Position numbers and translations under genes: made by a program | Shown here: positions 8,509 to 17,212 of the stretch, piece after piece | Position numbering within the stretch: the stretch's first letter is position 1 | Layout: each line of letters opens with the position of its first letter | The notes under the pieces: generated by a model | Told to the model about the DNA's origin: nothing | What the model saw: only the letters and a program-made list of their open reading frames with translations | The model's database searches: none | From: Arcanobacterium ihumii | Lineage (GTDB): Bacteria > Actinomycetota > Actinomycetes > Actinomycetales > Actinomycetaceae | Assembly: GCF_900604515.1 (NCBI RefSeq) | Contig: NZ_UWOS01000003.1 | Location: 248,001-312,000, forward strand | Length of the DNA stretch: 64,000 nucleotides | Direction of reading: 5' to 3'

Positions 8509-10044
8509 CTAAGTAAGGGGTTCAGCTCCAGATACGGTCCGAAAATAGCTCTTTCCTTTAACCAAGTCCACTTGGTCAAGCACTACTGAAATTTTCTCCC
8601 CTAACGGTAGATTCTCACCATAAACAGTCGCTTCCAAGGCTGGCTCACCCAACATAATTTTGCCCCGTTGCAGACTTTCTTCCTCTGCGCTCTGCGTAAC
8701 CTTTCCCTTTTGGCCCTTTTGCTCGTATTTATCCTTGAGCTCAATAACCGTCGCGGTAAATTCCTCACCCTCACGACCTTGCAAAATCAGTCCCTCAACG
8801 GCGCCTAAAGCACGCTTTTCTAGGGTATTGACTCGTCGATTAGATTCATTCATGATCAGCGGGAGTTGTGGCAACATTTCTGTTACCCACTCAGGAATGG
8901 GGTCTCCCTCGCACAAGCACCGGCACACCTCAAGTCCATAGCGGTCAGCTAAGCGCCGAAGAGGAGCCGTAACATGTGCGTATTCGGCCGCAATTGCTCC
9001 ATGAACACGCCTATCAGGCTCACCCTTAGTATCTTCCCGCTCAGGCAAGGAAAGATAGCCTGCACCACGAAATAGACCTGCAGCTTGATCGAGAAAAACA
9101 AGGGCTGCACCATCACGAGGGTCAAGCGTATGGAGAAATTCCGGATATGACGTCCGTTGACCCCAATGCAACCCCAAGGCGTTCGCTACGCGACGTAAGC
9201 GTTCGACGTCGGCATCGTGCGCAGGAGGAAGGATCCTGAGCAGCCCTACGTTACCTTTCGTCATCATCGCGGCAGCAGCCATTCCTGTTAGCAAAGAAAT
9301 TTGGGCGTTCCAGTTCTCTACGGCAGTGAGCTCGCGAAAAACGAGTTTGAAGCCCTCATCTGTGGACTCAATACGTTGCTCAGGAAGGTCTAAGGAAATT
9401 CCACCTCTTTCGATCTCTGCCCGCATCCGTAATTCACCAATTGTTTTGAGGAGATATACAAGGGAGTGCGGAGCTTCAGGCGGAAGCTTATCGGATCCAT
9501 CGACTATTGCCTGCACCTGAGTATACGAAAGTTGGGCGCGGGATCGAACTCTGCCAAGCCTAATTTGACTGCGAAGAAGCTGCCCAGATCGGTCTAGTTC
9601 ATGAGTCCAAACATACGCTGGGCGATCGACAGCAGGTAATAACGACGCCGCGTCTTCTGAGATTTCGCGAGGATGGAGTGGAATCGTCCCATCCGGAAGA
9701 TATACAGACTGGCCACGCTCACGCAGTTCTTTATCGAGCGCACCGTTTGGCTTGACGAAAAGATGGAGAGCGGCAATTGCATAATAAACCGTGAATCCAT
9801 CAGTAGTTTCTTCTAAGAAGACCGCTTGGTCAAGGTCACGCGACCCTTCCGGGTCAAGCGTCACGAATGGGATATCGGTATAATCACGCAAAGTGCGTAT
9901 ATCGATGTGGGTCGCTTCAGAGGCTTCTGCGAGCGCTTGGGGCGAGAATTCAATGGGAATGCCTAAATTAGCTTTCAATACTGAAATTGCATCAGACACT
10001 GCCAACCGAGTAGCTTCGTTAGCTCTTAAGGCAATCTTAGGCAC
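8509..10044 (-). CDS. RNB-domain ribonuclease (RNase II/R family)
   Basis: A 3'-5' exoribonuclease of the RNase II family. The RNB signature TLDPEGSRDLDQAV gives the metal-binding Asp residues near 64, 70 and 72. HGAIAAEYAHVTAPLRRLADRYG, near 350-372, matches the second conserved RNB block. At 511 residues it lacks the N-terminal cold-shock domains of E. coli RNase II and RNase R, as do the short actinobacterial members. It is probably involved in RNA turnover or stable-RNA maturation in the cytoplasm. The sterol-carrier-like gene lies 18 bases upstream on the same strand, suggesting co-transcription. Confidence 0.88.
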   Translation of the reverse strand: MPKIALRANEATRLAVSDAISVLKANLGIPIEFSPQALAEASEATHIDIRTLRDYTDIPFVTLDPEGSRDLDQAVFLEETTDGFTVYYAIAALHLFVKPNGALDKELRERGQSVYLPDGTIPLHPREISEDAASLLPAVDRPAYVWTHELDRSGQLLRSQIRLGRVRSRAQLSYTQVQAIVDGSDKLPPEAPHSLVYLLKTIGELRMRAEIERGGISLDLPEQRIESTDEGFKLVFRELTAVENWNAQISLLTGMAAAAMMTKGNVGLLRILPPAHDADVERLRRVANALGLHWGQRTSYPEFLHTLDPRDGAALVFLDQAAGLFRGAGYLSLPEREDTKGEPDRRVHGAIAAEYAHVTAPLRRLADRYGLEVCRCLCEGDPIPEWVTEMLPQLPLIMNESNRRVNTLEKRALGAVEGLILQGREGEEFTATVIELKDKYEQKGQKGKVTQSAEEESLQRGKIMLGEPALEATVYGENLPLGEKISVVLDQVDLVKGKSYFRTVSGAEPLT

Positions 10045-10062
10045 ATTTAAACACTACCGGTT

Positions 10063-10437
10063 TTATAGCCCCAGCACATTCGGAAGCGGAAAGTAACTAC
10101 TAAGGTCCGCACGCGAGCCTGAAGAGCTGACGTTCCCTCCCCCGGTTTCCCCTGTTAGAACAAGGTTCAGCCAGGTTTTTCCATCAAGTTCGACGACGTT
10201 CGGAGGCGTTCCACGTTTATGGCTCGGTCCTTCAATCGCTTGGATTGCACCGATCCAAGGGACTCGGATTTCAACGCTCCTACCTGGATAACGATCAGCA
10301 AATTCTTCCAGAGTGTAGCGCACGGCATCATTAATAGTTGCTACCTCAAATGCTTCACCCGAGCCAAAGCTCTCTACATATGCACACAGGGCTGCCTGCC
10401 CTTTCGCTATGTCTATTTTGCGTTTCATCATTATCAT
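10063..10437 (-). CDS. Bacterial sterol-carrier-like (SCP-type) family protein
   Basis: About 124 residues. The conserved block VEIRVPWIGAIQAIEGPSHK followed by RGTPPNVVELDGKTWLNLVL resembles the actinobacterial sterol carrier family, an SCP2-like fold whose ligand is unknown. Nothing points to actual sterol binding. The start is uncertain. ATG at 10437 (MIMMKRK) is chosen over a TTG at 10467, which would sit next to the terminator hairpin. It is followed closely by the RNB ribonuclease gene on the same strand. Confidence 0.7.
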   Translation of the reverse strand: MIMMKRKIDIAKGQAALCAYVESFGSGEAFEVATINDAVRYTLEEFADRYPGRSVEIRVPWIGAIQAIEGPSHKRGTPPNVVELDGKTWLNLVLTGETGGGNVSSSGSRADLSSYFPLPNVLGL

Positions 10438-10470
10438 TCTATCTAGCTGACTTTCCGGTGCAAACAAGGT

Positions 10471-10493
10471 AGGGCTCGACTTAGTCGAGCCCT
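10471..10493 (-). terminator. Terminator of the 5'-nucleotidase gene
   Basis: Inverted repeat AGGGCTCGAC/GTCGAGCCCT with a 3-base loop. It lies between the stop of the wall-anchored 5'-nucleotidase gene and the start of the sterol-carrier-like gene on the same strand. Confidence 0.75.
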
Positions 10494-10550
10494 CCCCATA
10501 TCTGGCTTCTTAGCAGCTAGTAAACTACAAAGCCAGCTTTGTGATTAGTA

Positions 10551-12917
10551 CTAGTTCTTGCGGCGGCGACTTACCACACCGGTCAAAGCTAGACCGCCAA
10601 GCACCAAAGCTACCGACCATCCGATGAGAGCTTCGCTCTGTGAACCCGTCTTAGCAAGGCCTGGAGTGGTTGCTACGCCAGGAGCCGTTACAGTTGTAGG
10701 CACTTCACCCACCTGAACTCGGACAATGCGGAAGGTACGATCAGGAGTTTGCGCAACTGCATAGTGGATACCGGTAGCAATATCCATCGGCAGTGTGTAT
10801 GAAACCGAAAGGGTACCATCCATTGCAACCGTATTAGTTGCGATTAGCTTTGCAGCTGAATAGAAGTACACATCAGCTTTTGCCTGTGCTGGCAATCCCT
10901 TGAATGTAAGGTTAATCGTCTGTCCAGGAAGAGCTGCGATTGTATCAATCTTCAATCCGGTCGCATCAAGATGCGCCTTCACTGCTGCATCATCAGCAAA
11001 AATCGGACCAGATACAACCGGTGGAGCAGGCGTAGCAGCCTTGATCACGATCGGCTTCGTAACTTCAGAAAGAGTTCCATCTGGAAGCTTTGCCGAAACC
11101 TTTAACGTGTAGTTTCCGGCTGGTGTGCTTGCTGGAACATCAATCAAAGCTTCGCCCTTACCGGTTTCGTCTTGTTTCGCGGTAATTTTGTTGTCCAAGG
11201 TTACCTTTTGGGTTCCAACACCTTCGATCGACACTAGGGCTTCTGTCGCCTTTGGCTCAGTAGCAGTCATTGAAAGAGAAGAAACCGTGATTTTTGCGTG
11301 CTTACCAGCAACTATCTGCGCAGGAAGGGTAATTCCAAAGGAGCGCTGCGAGTAATCAACCTTGTAATCACCCTTTTTGGCATTGTAGTCCTTTAAAAAG
11401 GCATTGAAGGCATCGTTATCCTTCATTCCGGTGTCGACAAAACCGGTACCTTCTTTAAGAACCGCGAATCCGTCCCCACCCTCAAGCAAGAAGGTGTTTG
11501 AAGCTAAGGTGTACTTCTTGGTAGCATCCTTCGCAACCGGAGCGCCGTCGACGTAAAGTTCAGTAACCTTGGAGCCTACCGGCGCCACTGGATCGTAAAC
11601 ATACTTGACGTTGGAAGACAAACCAAGGCGAAGCGTTGGGTGCGAAGCCTTAGGATCCGTCCTCCACTGTTGCTCGAGCAGAGTATAGAGCTGAGCGCCG
11701 GTTAGATCCTTCGTTCCAAAAACGTTACCAAATGGCTGTACCGTGTACGACTCACCCTTGGTGATCTCGCCAGCAGCAAGGTCCGCGCGAACACCACCTG
11801 GATTCATAATTCCTAGCTGAGCTGGCTTCCCGAAATTCTTCGAGTACTGGTAGAAAGCTTCAGCGAGCAAGTTTCCAGCCGAAGATTCGGTACCGCGATT
11901 TCCACCAATACCAATATCTTCAGGCTTGGTAGGGTCAGCACTTGGAGCAGCACCACGGAAGGCATCGTTAGCCAGATTGCCTACCTTCTCAGCACCAAGA
12001 ACGTCTGATTTTGCCTTAGCTGCTTCGTAGAGGCTCTTAATATCGGCGCTCTCACCGTCAGCAACGTTGATCGGCGCCAAGGAGCAACTCGCAGTAACCG
12101 TCCTATGATCTGCGCTAACAATGATCTGGCCCTTTGCAAAATCGCCACCGGCATTCACTGTTTGGCAGGTTGGTGCGTTCGATGCCGTCTTACCGGTTTG
12201 CGAAATATGCGAATGTCCAGCGAAAGCAATATCGACCTGCGAGCCAAGTTGGTTAGCTGCAGCAATATCCTTGTGGATAAGCGCGACGACGACGTCCGCT
12301 TCACCGTTTGTGGTGTCACCGTCTTTAAGCTGGGCAGCAACTGCGTTCGTGGCTGCTACCGGATCAGAAAACGTTAGACCTTGAATTGCGCTTGCCGAAA
12401 CCAAAGTTGGCATTTCATCAGTCACGGTGCCAACATAGGCAACCTTGACACCGCTGATTTCCTCAATGTAGTACGGCTCTAAGTCCTTAGCACCTTGGAG
12501 ATTTGCCGAAAGAATTGGGATTCCCAATGCGGGCTTAATTCTAGTAACAAGGTCTTGGTAGCCTTTGTCGAATTCGTGGTTTCCTGCCGCCGTCACTGAA
12601 AGCTGCATTGCTTTAAGAATGTTGAGCGTAGGAGTGTCGTTATCGATCGACGAAACGTATGCCGAACCACCTACTGAATCGCCAACCGAGACGAATCGAG
12701 TATTTGGGTTTGCAGTGCGCATAGCGTCAATCTGATAATCGAGTGCAGCAGCCTTATCGATCTGACCATGGAAGTCAGAGATCACTGCTAGATCAATTGT
12801 TATATCACCAGTTGCCGCGTAAGAAATCCCGGTGGAAAGTCCGAGCATTCCGAGAGTTAGCGCGGAAACCGCCCCCATCGCCTTCGTAGCGAAGGAGGTA
12901 TGTTGCGTTGATTTCAC
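10551..12917 (-). CDS. Cell-wall-anchored 5'-nucleotidase family phosphoesterase
   Basis: A 788-residue surface enzyme. A signal peptide (about 1-34) is followed by a metallophosphatase domain with DFHGQ near 48, GNHEFDKG near 115-122 and GHSHIS near 233. The 5'-nucleotidase C-terminal substrate domain comes next (about 330-530, including NPGGVRADL). After that come Ig-like regions and a C-terminal domain at about 640-735. The sorting signal LAKTG at about 754, a hydrophobic helix and RRRKN end it. LAxTG suggests class E sortase. It would release phosphate and nucleosides from extracellular nucleotides, perhaps including host ATP or AMP. The GTG start has an aaagggg ribosome site. A TetR gene lies just upstream on the same strand. 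Confidence 0.92.
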   Translation of the reverse strand: MKSTQHTSFATKAMGAVSALTLGMLGLSTGISYAATGDITIDLAVISDFHGQIDKAAALDYQIDAMRTANPNTRFVSVGDSVGGSAYVSSIDNDTPTLNILKAMQLSVTAAGNHEFDKGYQDLVTRIKPALGIPILSANLQGAKDLEPYYIEEISGVKVAYVGTVTDEMPTLVSASAIQGLTFSDPVAATNAVAAQLKDGDTTNGEADVVVALIHKDIAAANQLGSQVDIAFAGHSHISQTGKTASNAPTCQTVNAGGDFAKGQIIVSADHRTVTASCSLAPINVADGESADIKSLYEAAKAKSDVLGAEKVGNLANDAFRGAAPSADPTKPEDIGIGGNRGTESSAGNLLAEAFYQYSKNFGKPAQLGIMNPGGVRADLAAGEITKGESYTVQPFGNVFGTKDLTGAQLYTLLEQQWRTDPKASHPTLRLGLSSNVKYVYDPVAPVGSKVTELYVDGAPVAKDATKKYTLASNTFLLEGGDGFAVLKEGTGFVDTGMKDNDAFNAFLKDYNAKKGDYKVDYSQRSFGITLPAQIVAGKHAKITVSSLSMTATEPKATEALVSIEGVGTQKVTLDNKITAKQDETGKGEALIDVPASTPAGNYTLKVSAKLPDGTLSEVTKPIVIKAATPAPPVVSGPIFADDAAVKAHLDATGLKIDTIAALPGQTINLTFKGLPAQAKADVYFYSAAKLIATNTVAMDGTLSVSYTLPMDIATGIHYAVAQTPDRTFRIVRVQVGEVPTTVTAPGVATTPGLAKTGSQSEALIGWSVALVLGGLALTGVVSRRRKN

Positions 12918-12940
12918 ATTGTTCCCCTTTGAAATACGTA

Positions 12941-12967
12941 ATCACGTGCAGTTTTATAATACGTGAT
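12941..12967. promoter_or_regulatory. Candidate operator upstream of 5'-nucleotidase
   Basis: Inverted repeat ATCACGT (12941-12947) and ACGTGAT (12961-12967) separated by 13 bases, located 24-50 bases before the start codon. The half-site ATCAC/GTGAT recurs upstream of the neighbouring tetR gene at 13857-13868. It may be a TetR-type operator. Inference from sequence symmetry. Confidence 0.45.
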
Positions 12968-13017
12968 CAGTATCTACAGTGTGGGGAAAATCAAAAAAAG
13001 TTCAACGAACGTTAATG

Positions 13018-13800
13018 CTATCGAAAGTTTCCGAGCAGTCCGCCGTCGACGCATGCGTAGATATAGTCCTTGATTTCATCGCGACTCATCTGCGCAACCA
13101 AACGATCAGCCTCATCGAGTTCGAATCCTGGATAATCCTGTGGACGATCCAAAATACGCTTGGAGAAGAGCCAAGATTCAGCTACAGCACGAATTACCGA
13201 GACGAGCGCTACCGAACCAATATGGCTCCGCACGAGCTTCTGCATCCGATCACCCTCTTCACCAGCACCGAAGTTGATCTTTCCAGCCCCCTCAGGAACG
13301 TTTGCTCCTAGGCGAGACCCGTGAACATGATCGAGTTGATCGTCAACCGCGGTGCCAACCGCAGTCGCTAAAAATACTTCATCGAAGTTCAGTAGCTTTG
13401 AGGTACCAGGTTCGCCCTCTAAATCACCAATACGCACAAAAATGTAAAGATCAAGATCACGTATCATGAAGTCAAGGTAGACGTCGATTGCGGACTTAAT
13501 CATCATTTCCGGTGAGGATTCCTCAACCATTGCTGCTTTAATCTGCTCGACCAAGTCTCCAACGATGTATGCACCTACGGTGTACTGAAGGCTCACCTTG
13601 TCCGGGAAATAGCGGTACAGGATAGATTTGGAAGTCTTCGCATACTCAGCAATCTGATCCATTGATACCTGATAGCCGTATTTACGCACTACATCACAAG
13701 TAATCTCCACAAATTTCCGCGTCCGCTCTTCACGATGGCGAACCCACCGTAGCGCGCGACCATCTTGCTTCTCAGCAGCCTGTCGAATATTTGTAGACAT
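13018..13800 (-). CDS. TetR-family transcriptional regulator
   Basis: A 260-residue regulator. The N-terminal helix-turn-helix lies at about 28-72 (ITCDVVRKYGYQVSMDQIAE, then YAKTSKSILYRYFPDKVSL), with the typical TetR YRYFPDK recognition region. The large C-terminal half would bind an unknown ligand. It sits immediately upstream of the 5'-nucleotidase gene on the same strand. Inverted repeats upstream of both genes suggest autoregulation and control of its neighbour. The C-terminal domain resembles no ligand-binding family I can name. Confidence 0.88.
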   Translation of the reverse strand: MSTNIRQAAEKQDGRALRWVRHREERTRKFVEITCDVVRKYGYQVSMDQIAEYAKTSKSILYRYFPDKVSLQYTVGAYIVGDLVEQIKAAMVEESSPEMMIKSAIDVYLDFMIRDLDLYIFVRIGDLEGEPGTSKLLNFDEVFLATAVGTAVDDQLDHVHGSRLGANVPEGAGKINFGAGEEGDRMQKLVRSHIGSVALVSVIRAVAESWLFSKRILDRPQDYPGFELDEADRLVAQMSRDEIKDYIYACVDGGLLGNFR

Positions 13801-13825
13801 CCGTCTCCCCGTTGAGTGATGTTGC

Positions 13826-13868
13826 AGGTCAAAATGACCTTGTCTGATATTTTATAATCACAAGTGAT
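13826..13868. promoter_or_regulatory. Two inverted repeats upstream of tetR
   Basis: AGGTCA-aaa-TGACCT at 13826-13840 is a perfect inverted repeat. ATCAC-aa-GTGAT at 13857-13868 is a second one, sharing its half-site with the repeat upstream of the 5'-nucleotidase gene. Both lie 26-68 bases before the tetR start. Either could be an autoregulatory operator. Confidence 0.45.
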
Positions 13869-13929
13869 CTATTTAAACATAGCACTGAAATGCAGGTAAT
13901 AAGAAAAATCTGTGCGTGATCTTTGTCTG

Positions 13930-14847
13930 TTATTTTAATCCATTTGTACCGGTGAGCGTCGTAACAACCTTGAGATACGCATCGCGAGTCCGCTGGACAA
14001 TCTCACGTGGCAACTGTGGAGGCAATTCGAAGGACAACGGCGTCCACTCAGTTTCTTGGGATATCACCCAGTCACGCACCAATTGCTTATCAAAAGACGG
14101 CTGTGGCTTTCCTGGTTCGTATTGGGTTTCATACCAAAACCGCGAAGAATCGGGGGTAAGTAGTTCATCCCCTAAGACAACGTCGTCTTCCCCGTTATCA
14201 AACGGCAACCCAAACTCAAGTTTAGTGTCAGCTAGAATTAAGCCTTTCTCGTGGGAAACCTTTTTCGCCTCGGCATAGATTGCCAAAGAGCGCTCACGCA
14301 TCACTTCAGCATAGTTCTTTCCAACGATTTCGATAACATCAGCGAAACTGATATTTTCATCGTGACTTCCGCGGCTTGCCTTAGTTGAGGGGACGAAGAT
14401 TGGTTCGACGAGTTCTTCAGACTCTGAAATACCAGCGGGAAGTTTCTGCCCTGCTACTGCTCCCGTTTCAAGGTACTCTGCCCAGCTAGCGCCAGCCAAG
14501 AATCCTTTAACGGTGCACTCAACCGGAAACATTTTCAACCTGTGTGCAATTACAGCGCGTCCCTGTACCTCAGCAGGAACCGCACACTCCACCAAATGAT
14601 TGGGTACTACATGCGCGAGCTCCTTAAACCACCATTGGGAAAGGTATGTCAAAAACTTTCCTTTATCGGGGATAATCGAGGGCAAAACAAAGTCAAAGGC
14701 GCTAATGCGATCAGAAGAAACCATCATGATGGTTTCCATTCCAAACATTGAATCAGCACCAGTTGGCACGAAAAGGTCTCGCACTTTACCACTATAGGTG
14801 TGCGACCATCCTGGGATAAACGGAATTCCCATCGATGAATTTTCCAT
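13930..14847 (-). CDS. purC: SAICAR synthetase
   Basis: Phosphoribosylaminoimidazole-succinocarboxamide synthase: joins aspartate to CAIR using ATP in de novo purine synthesis. The 305 residues show the family pattern. YSGKVRDLF is near the N-terminus, SSDRISAFDFVLPSIIPDKG lies at about 45-64, and ECTVKGFLAGASWAEY and ADTKLEFGL follow. The ATG at 14847 has an agaggagg ribosome site 7 bases upstream. It is not beside other pur genes; purA and purT lie elsewhere in this window. Confidence 0.96.
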   Translation of the reverse strand: MENSSMGIPFIPGWSHTYSGKVRDLFVPTGADSMFGMETIMMVSSDRISAFDFVLPSIIPDKGKFLTYLSQWWFKELAHVVPNHLVECAVPAEVQGRAVIAHRLKMFPVECTVKGFLAGASWAEYLETGAVAGQKLPAGISESEELVEPIFVPSTKASRGSHDENISFADVIEIVGKNYAEVMRERSLAIYAEAKKVSHEKGLILADTKLEFGLPFDNGEDDVVLGDELLTPDSSRFWYETQYEPGKPQPSFDKQLVRDWVISQETEWTPLSFELPPQLPREIVQRTRDAYLKVVTTLTGTNGLK

Positions 14848-14946
14848 TCCTGCCTCCTCTACATTGAAGCTGCTAGTGCAAGCGTACTGATATTGAGCAA
14901 GAAGCGATAGAGCAAATCAGGGTTCGTTGCTCTAAAGCTGATAGAA

Positions 14947-14978
14947 AGGTGGGCTGGAGTTGTCACTCCAGCCCACCT
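14947..14978 (-). terminator. Terminator after pckG
   Basis: Perfect 14-bp inverted repeat, AGGTGGGCTGGAGT with loop tgtc. It lies just beyond the pckG stop on the minus strand and before purC. Confidence 0.85.
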
Positions 14979-15001
14979 AAAAGCTACCGAACTAGTTCAG
15001 C

Positions 15002-16858
15002 TCACTTAGCATCTTCGATGCGAGCACGAAGCTTATCGAGCTCTGCTGAGATTGCTTCAGGAAGCTTATCTCCGAACTGCTCGAAGTACTTCGCTGAATC
15101 CTCTGCTTCTGTTGCCCAAGCTTCAGGATCGGTGGCGTAGAGCTTTGCCCAATCCTGAGCGGAGAGGTCAAGACCCTCAACGTTGAAGTCTTCGAACTTC
15201 GGGTAACGTCCGGTCATGCCTTCAATAGCATCTACTTCGCCGGCGCAACGACGAACTACCCAATCAAGAACGCGAGCGTTGTCGCCATATCCTGGCCACA
15301 TGAACTTGCCATTCTCATCCTTGCGGAACCAGTTAACCTGGAAGATCTTCGGGAACTTGTCGCCGAGCTTCTCGCCCATCTCGAGCCAGTGACCCCAGTA
15401 ATCAGCCATGTTGTAGCCACAGAATGGGAGCATTGCGAATGGATCGTGACGGAGGGAGCCAACTGAACCTTCTGCTGCAGCAGTCTGCTCCGATGCAACG
15501 GTTGCACCAACAAATACACCGTGGGTCTGGTCGAAGGACTCAGCAACGAGTGGAACGTTGGTTGCACGACGTCCGCCGAAAAGGATTGCGTCGATTGGAA
15601 CACCAGACGGTGCTTCCCAATCTGGGCAAACAATCGGGCACTGAGCTGCTGGAGCAGTGAAACGTGAGTTAGGATGTGCCGCCTTCTTGCCAGCTTCTGT
15701 ATCAGCCTTCGAGAAGTCATTACCTTGCCAGTCAATGAGGTGTTCTGGCTGTTCGGCGTCGATACCTTCCCACCAAACGTCACCGTCGTCGGTCAATGCA
15801 ACGTTAGTGAAAATAACGTTTTCCTTCATGGACTCCATTGCCATTGGGTTGGTGTCATAAGAGGTACCCGGTGCAACACCGAAGAAGCCTGCTTCTGGGT
15901 TAATTGCGTAAAGACGTCCATCTGGGCCTGGACGCATCCAAGCGATATCGTCTCCAACCGTCTCGACCTTGTAGCCATCGATGGTTGGTTGGAGCATGGC
16001 GAGGTTCGTCTTGCCACAAGCTGATGGGAATGCTGCAGTTACGTGGTACTGCTTGTTCGTCTTCTCATCGGTTAGGCGAAGGATAAGCATGTGCTCAGCC
16101 ATCCAGCCGTCACGGCGAGCCATCGTCGAAGCAATACGTAGAGCGAAGCACTTCTTTCCGAGAAGAGCGTTCCCGCCGTAACCAGAACCGAAGGACCAGA
16201 TTTCGTTGGTCTCCGGGAAATGGGTGATGTATTTTTCATCGTTGCATGGCCATGCAACATCAGTTTCGCCTTCAGCAAGTGGTTTACCAACTGAGTGTAC
16301 TGCTGGAACCCAAGCGCCGCCTTCACCAATAAGTTTCAGTGCTTCTGCACCCATACGAGTCATGATGCGCATGTTTACAACAACATATGGGGAGTCTGTG
16401 AGCTCAACACCGAGCTGTGAAATAGGACCGCCGAGTGGACCCATTGAGAATGGAACAACGTACATCGTGCGACCAGCCATTGCACCACGGAATACACCGT
16501 TTTCGCCGATGAGGGTTTCCTTCATTTCTTTAGGATCTGCCCAGTTGTTGGTTGGACCGGCATCTTCTTCCTTTTCGGAACAGATGTAGGTGCGCGACTC
16601 AACACGAGCAACGTCAGATGGAAGGGAACGAGCCAAGAAAGAGTTCGGACGCTTCTCAGGGTTCAGACGGGTAAACATTCCGCTGTTAACCATAAGCGTT
16701 GTGAGACGATCCCATTCTTCTTGGGAACCATCGGCCCATTCGATCTTCGCTGGCTGGGTGAGGTTTGCAACCTTAGCAACCCATTCAATGAGATCAGCTG
16801 GAGCGATGGAAGGTGCACCTTCGCGTACTTCGTCAACTGTGTAGGTCTTGTCTGTCAT
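15002..16858 (-). CDS. pckG: Phosphoenolpyruvate carboxykinase (GTP)
   Basis: Converts oxaloacetate and GTP to phosphoenolpyruvate, CO2 and GDP, or the reverse as an anaplerotic step in fermentative growth. The protein is 618 residues from the ATG at 16858 ([11 protein letters not shown]), which has an aggagg ribosome site 7 bases upstream; the longer frame would add 16 unlikely residues. The kinase-1a loop [12 protein letters not shown] and the GTP-type motifs [20 protein letters not shown] and [14 protein letters not shown] are clear. It is a single-gene unit with a terminator downstream. Confidence 0.97.
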   Translation of the reverse strand: MTDKTYTVDEVREGAPSIAPADLIEWVAKVANLTQPAKIEWADGSQEEWDRLTTLMVNSGMFTRLNPEKRPNSFLARSLPSDVARVESRTYICSEKEEDAGPTNNWADPKEMKETLIGENGVFRGAMAGRTMYVVPFSMGPLGGPISQLGVELTDSPYVVVNMRIMTRMGAEALKLIGEGGAWVPAVHSVGKPLAEGETDVAWPCNDEKYITHFPETNEIWSFGSGYGGNALLGKKCFALRIASTMARRDGWMAEHMLILRLTDEKTNKQYHVTAAFPSACGKTNLAMLQPTIDGYKVETVGDDIAWMRPGPDGRLYAINPEAGFFGVAPGTSYDTNPMAMESMKENVIFTNVALTDDGDVWWEGIDAEQPEHLIDWQGNDFSKADTEAGKKAAHPNSRFTAPAAQCPIVCPDWEAPSGVPIDAILFGGRRATNVPLVAESFDQTHGVFVGATVASEQTAAAEGSVGSLRHDPFAMLPFCGYNMADYWGHWLEMGEKLGDKFPKIFQVNWFRKDENGKFMWPGYGDNARVLDWVVRRCAGEVDAIEGMTGRYPKFEDFNVEGLDLSAQDWAKLYATDPEAWATEAEDSAKYFEQFGDKLPEAISAELDKLRARIEDAK

Positions 16859-16912
16859 CGCATTTCCTCCTAGAGATTCGGCGATGTTGTACTGGATTAC
16901 TTCCAATAACCA

Positions 16913-17065
16913 TTATTCACTGAAGTACCGCCGTTTTGGTGGGACTATCGGCTCGCGATTACCGCTGGCAAAAAGCCAAACACCTGCACGGATACTTCCC
17001 TTATATTCTCGGGGGTTTACAGCAAATTCTCCACTTGTGAGTGGAACAAACCCAGCTTGGGTCAC
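16913..17065 (-). CDS. Possible small protein or gene remnant, unknown
   Basis: A 50-residue frame from a GTG, beginning MTQAGFVPLTSGEF and ending PPKRRYFSE. Its amino-acid make-up is unusually protein-like for an intergenic stretch. The same frame stays open nine codons further upstream without a standard start, and an ATG nearby is in another frame. It has no Shine-Dalgarno. It may be a remnant of a longer gene or a chance frame. No family recognised. Confidence 0.25.
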   Translation of the reverse strand: MTQAGFVPLTSGEFAVNPREYKGSIRAGVWLFASGNREPIVPPKRRYFSE

Positions 17066-17138
17066 TACGCCGGCAAGGTAAACAGTCCCATTTTAGTATT
17101 CGACTTCTTTTGTATTTAAAACAAGTTCGGATACATGT

Positions 17139-17166
17139 TTGGTACGGTTTTTTATTCAGATATAAT
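17139..17166 (+). promoter_or_regulatory. Candidate promoter of LppM-type lipoprotein gene
   Basis: TTGGTA at 17139-17144, a 16-base spacer and a perfect TATAAT at 17161-17166, 47 bases before the start codon at 17213. Confidence 0.6.
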
Positions 17167-17212
17167 TGATTTTGAAATTAAAATACGGAGATCAATCCAA
17201 GGGAGAAAATCC

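Larger units (their letters stand above)
16859..17212. other. Intergenic region, pckG / lipoprotein gene
   Basis: A divergent gap of 354 bases. It contains a candidate + strand promoter at 17139-17166 and a possible small minus-strand reading frame at 16913-17065, each listed separately. The pckG promoter must also lie here, but I could not pick a convincing -35/-10 pair. Confidence 0.5.

Noticed and set aside
16848-17081. + strand reading frame opposite the pckG leader
   Set aside because: No ribosome site and no family resemblance; it lies over the pckG start region and is best seen as a shadow frame.
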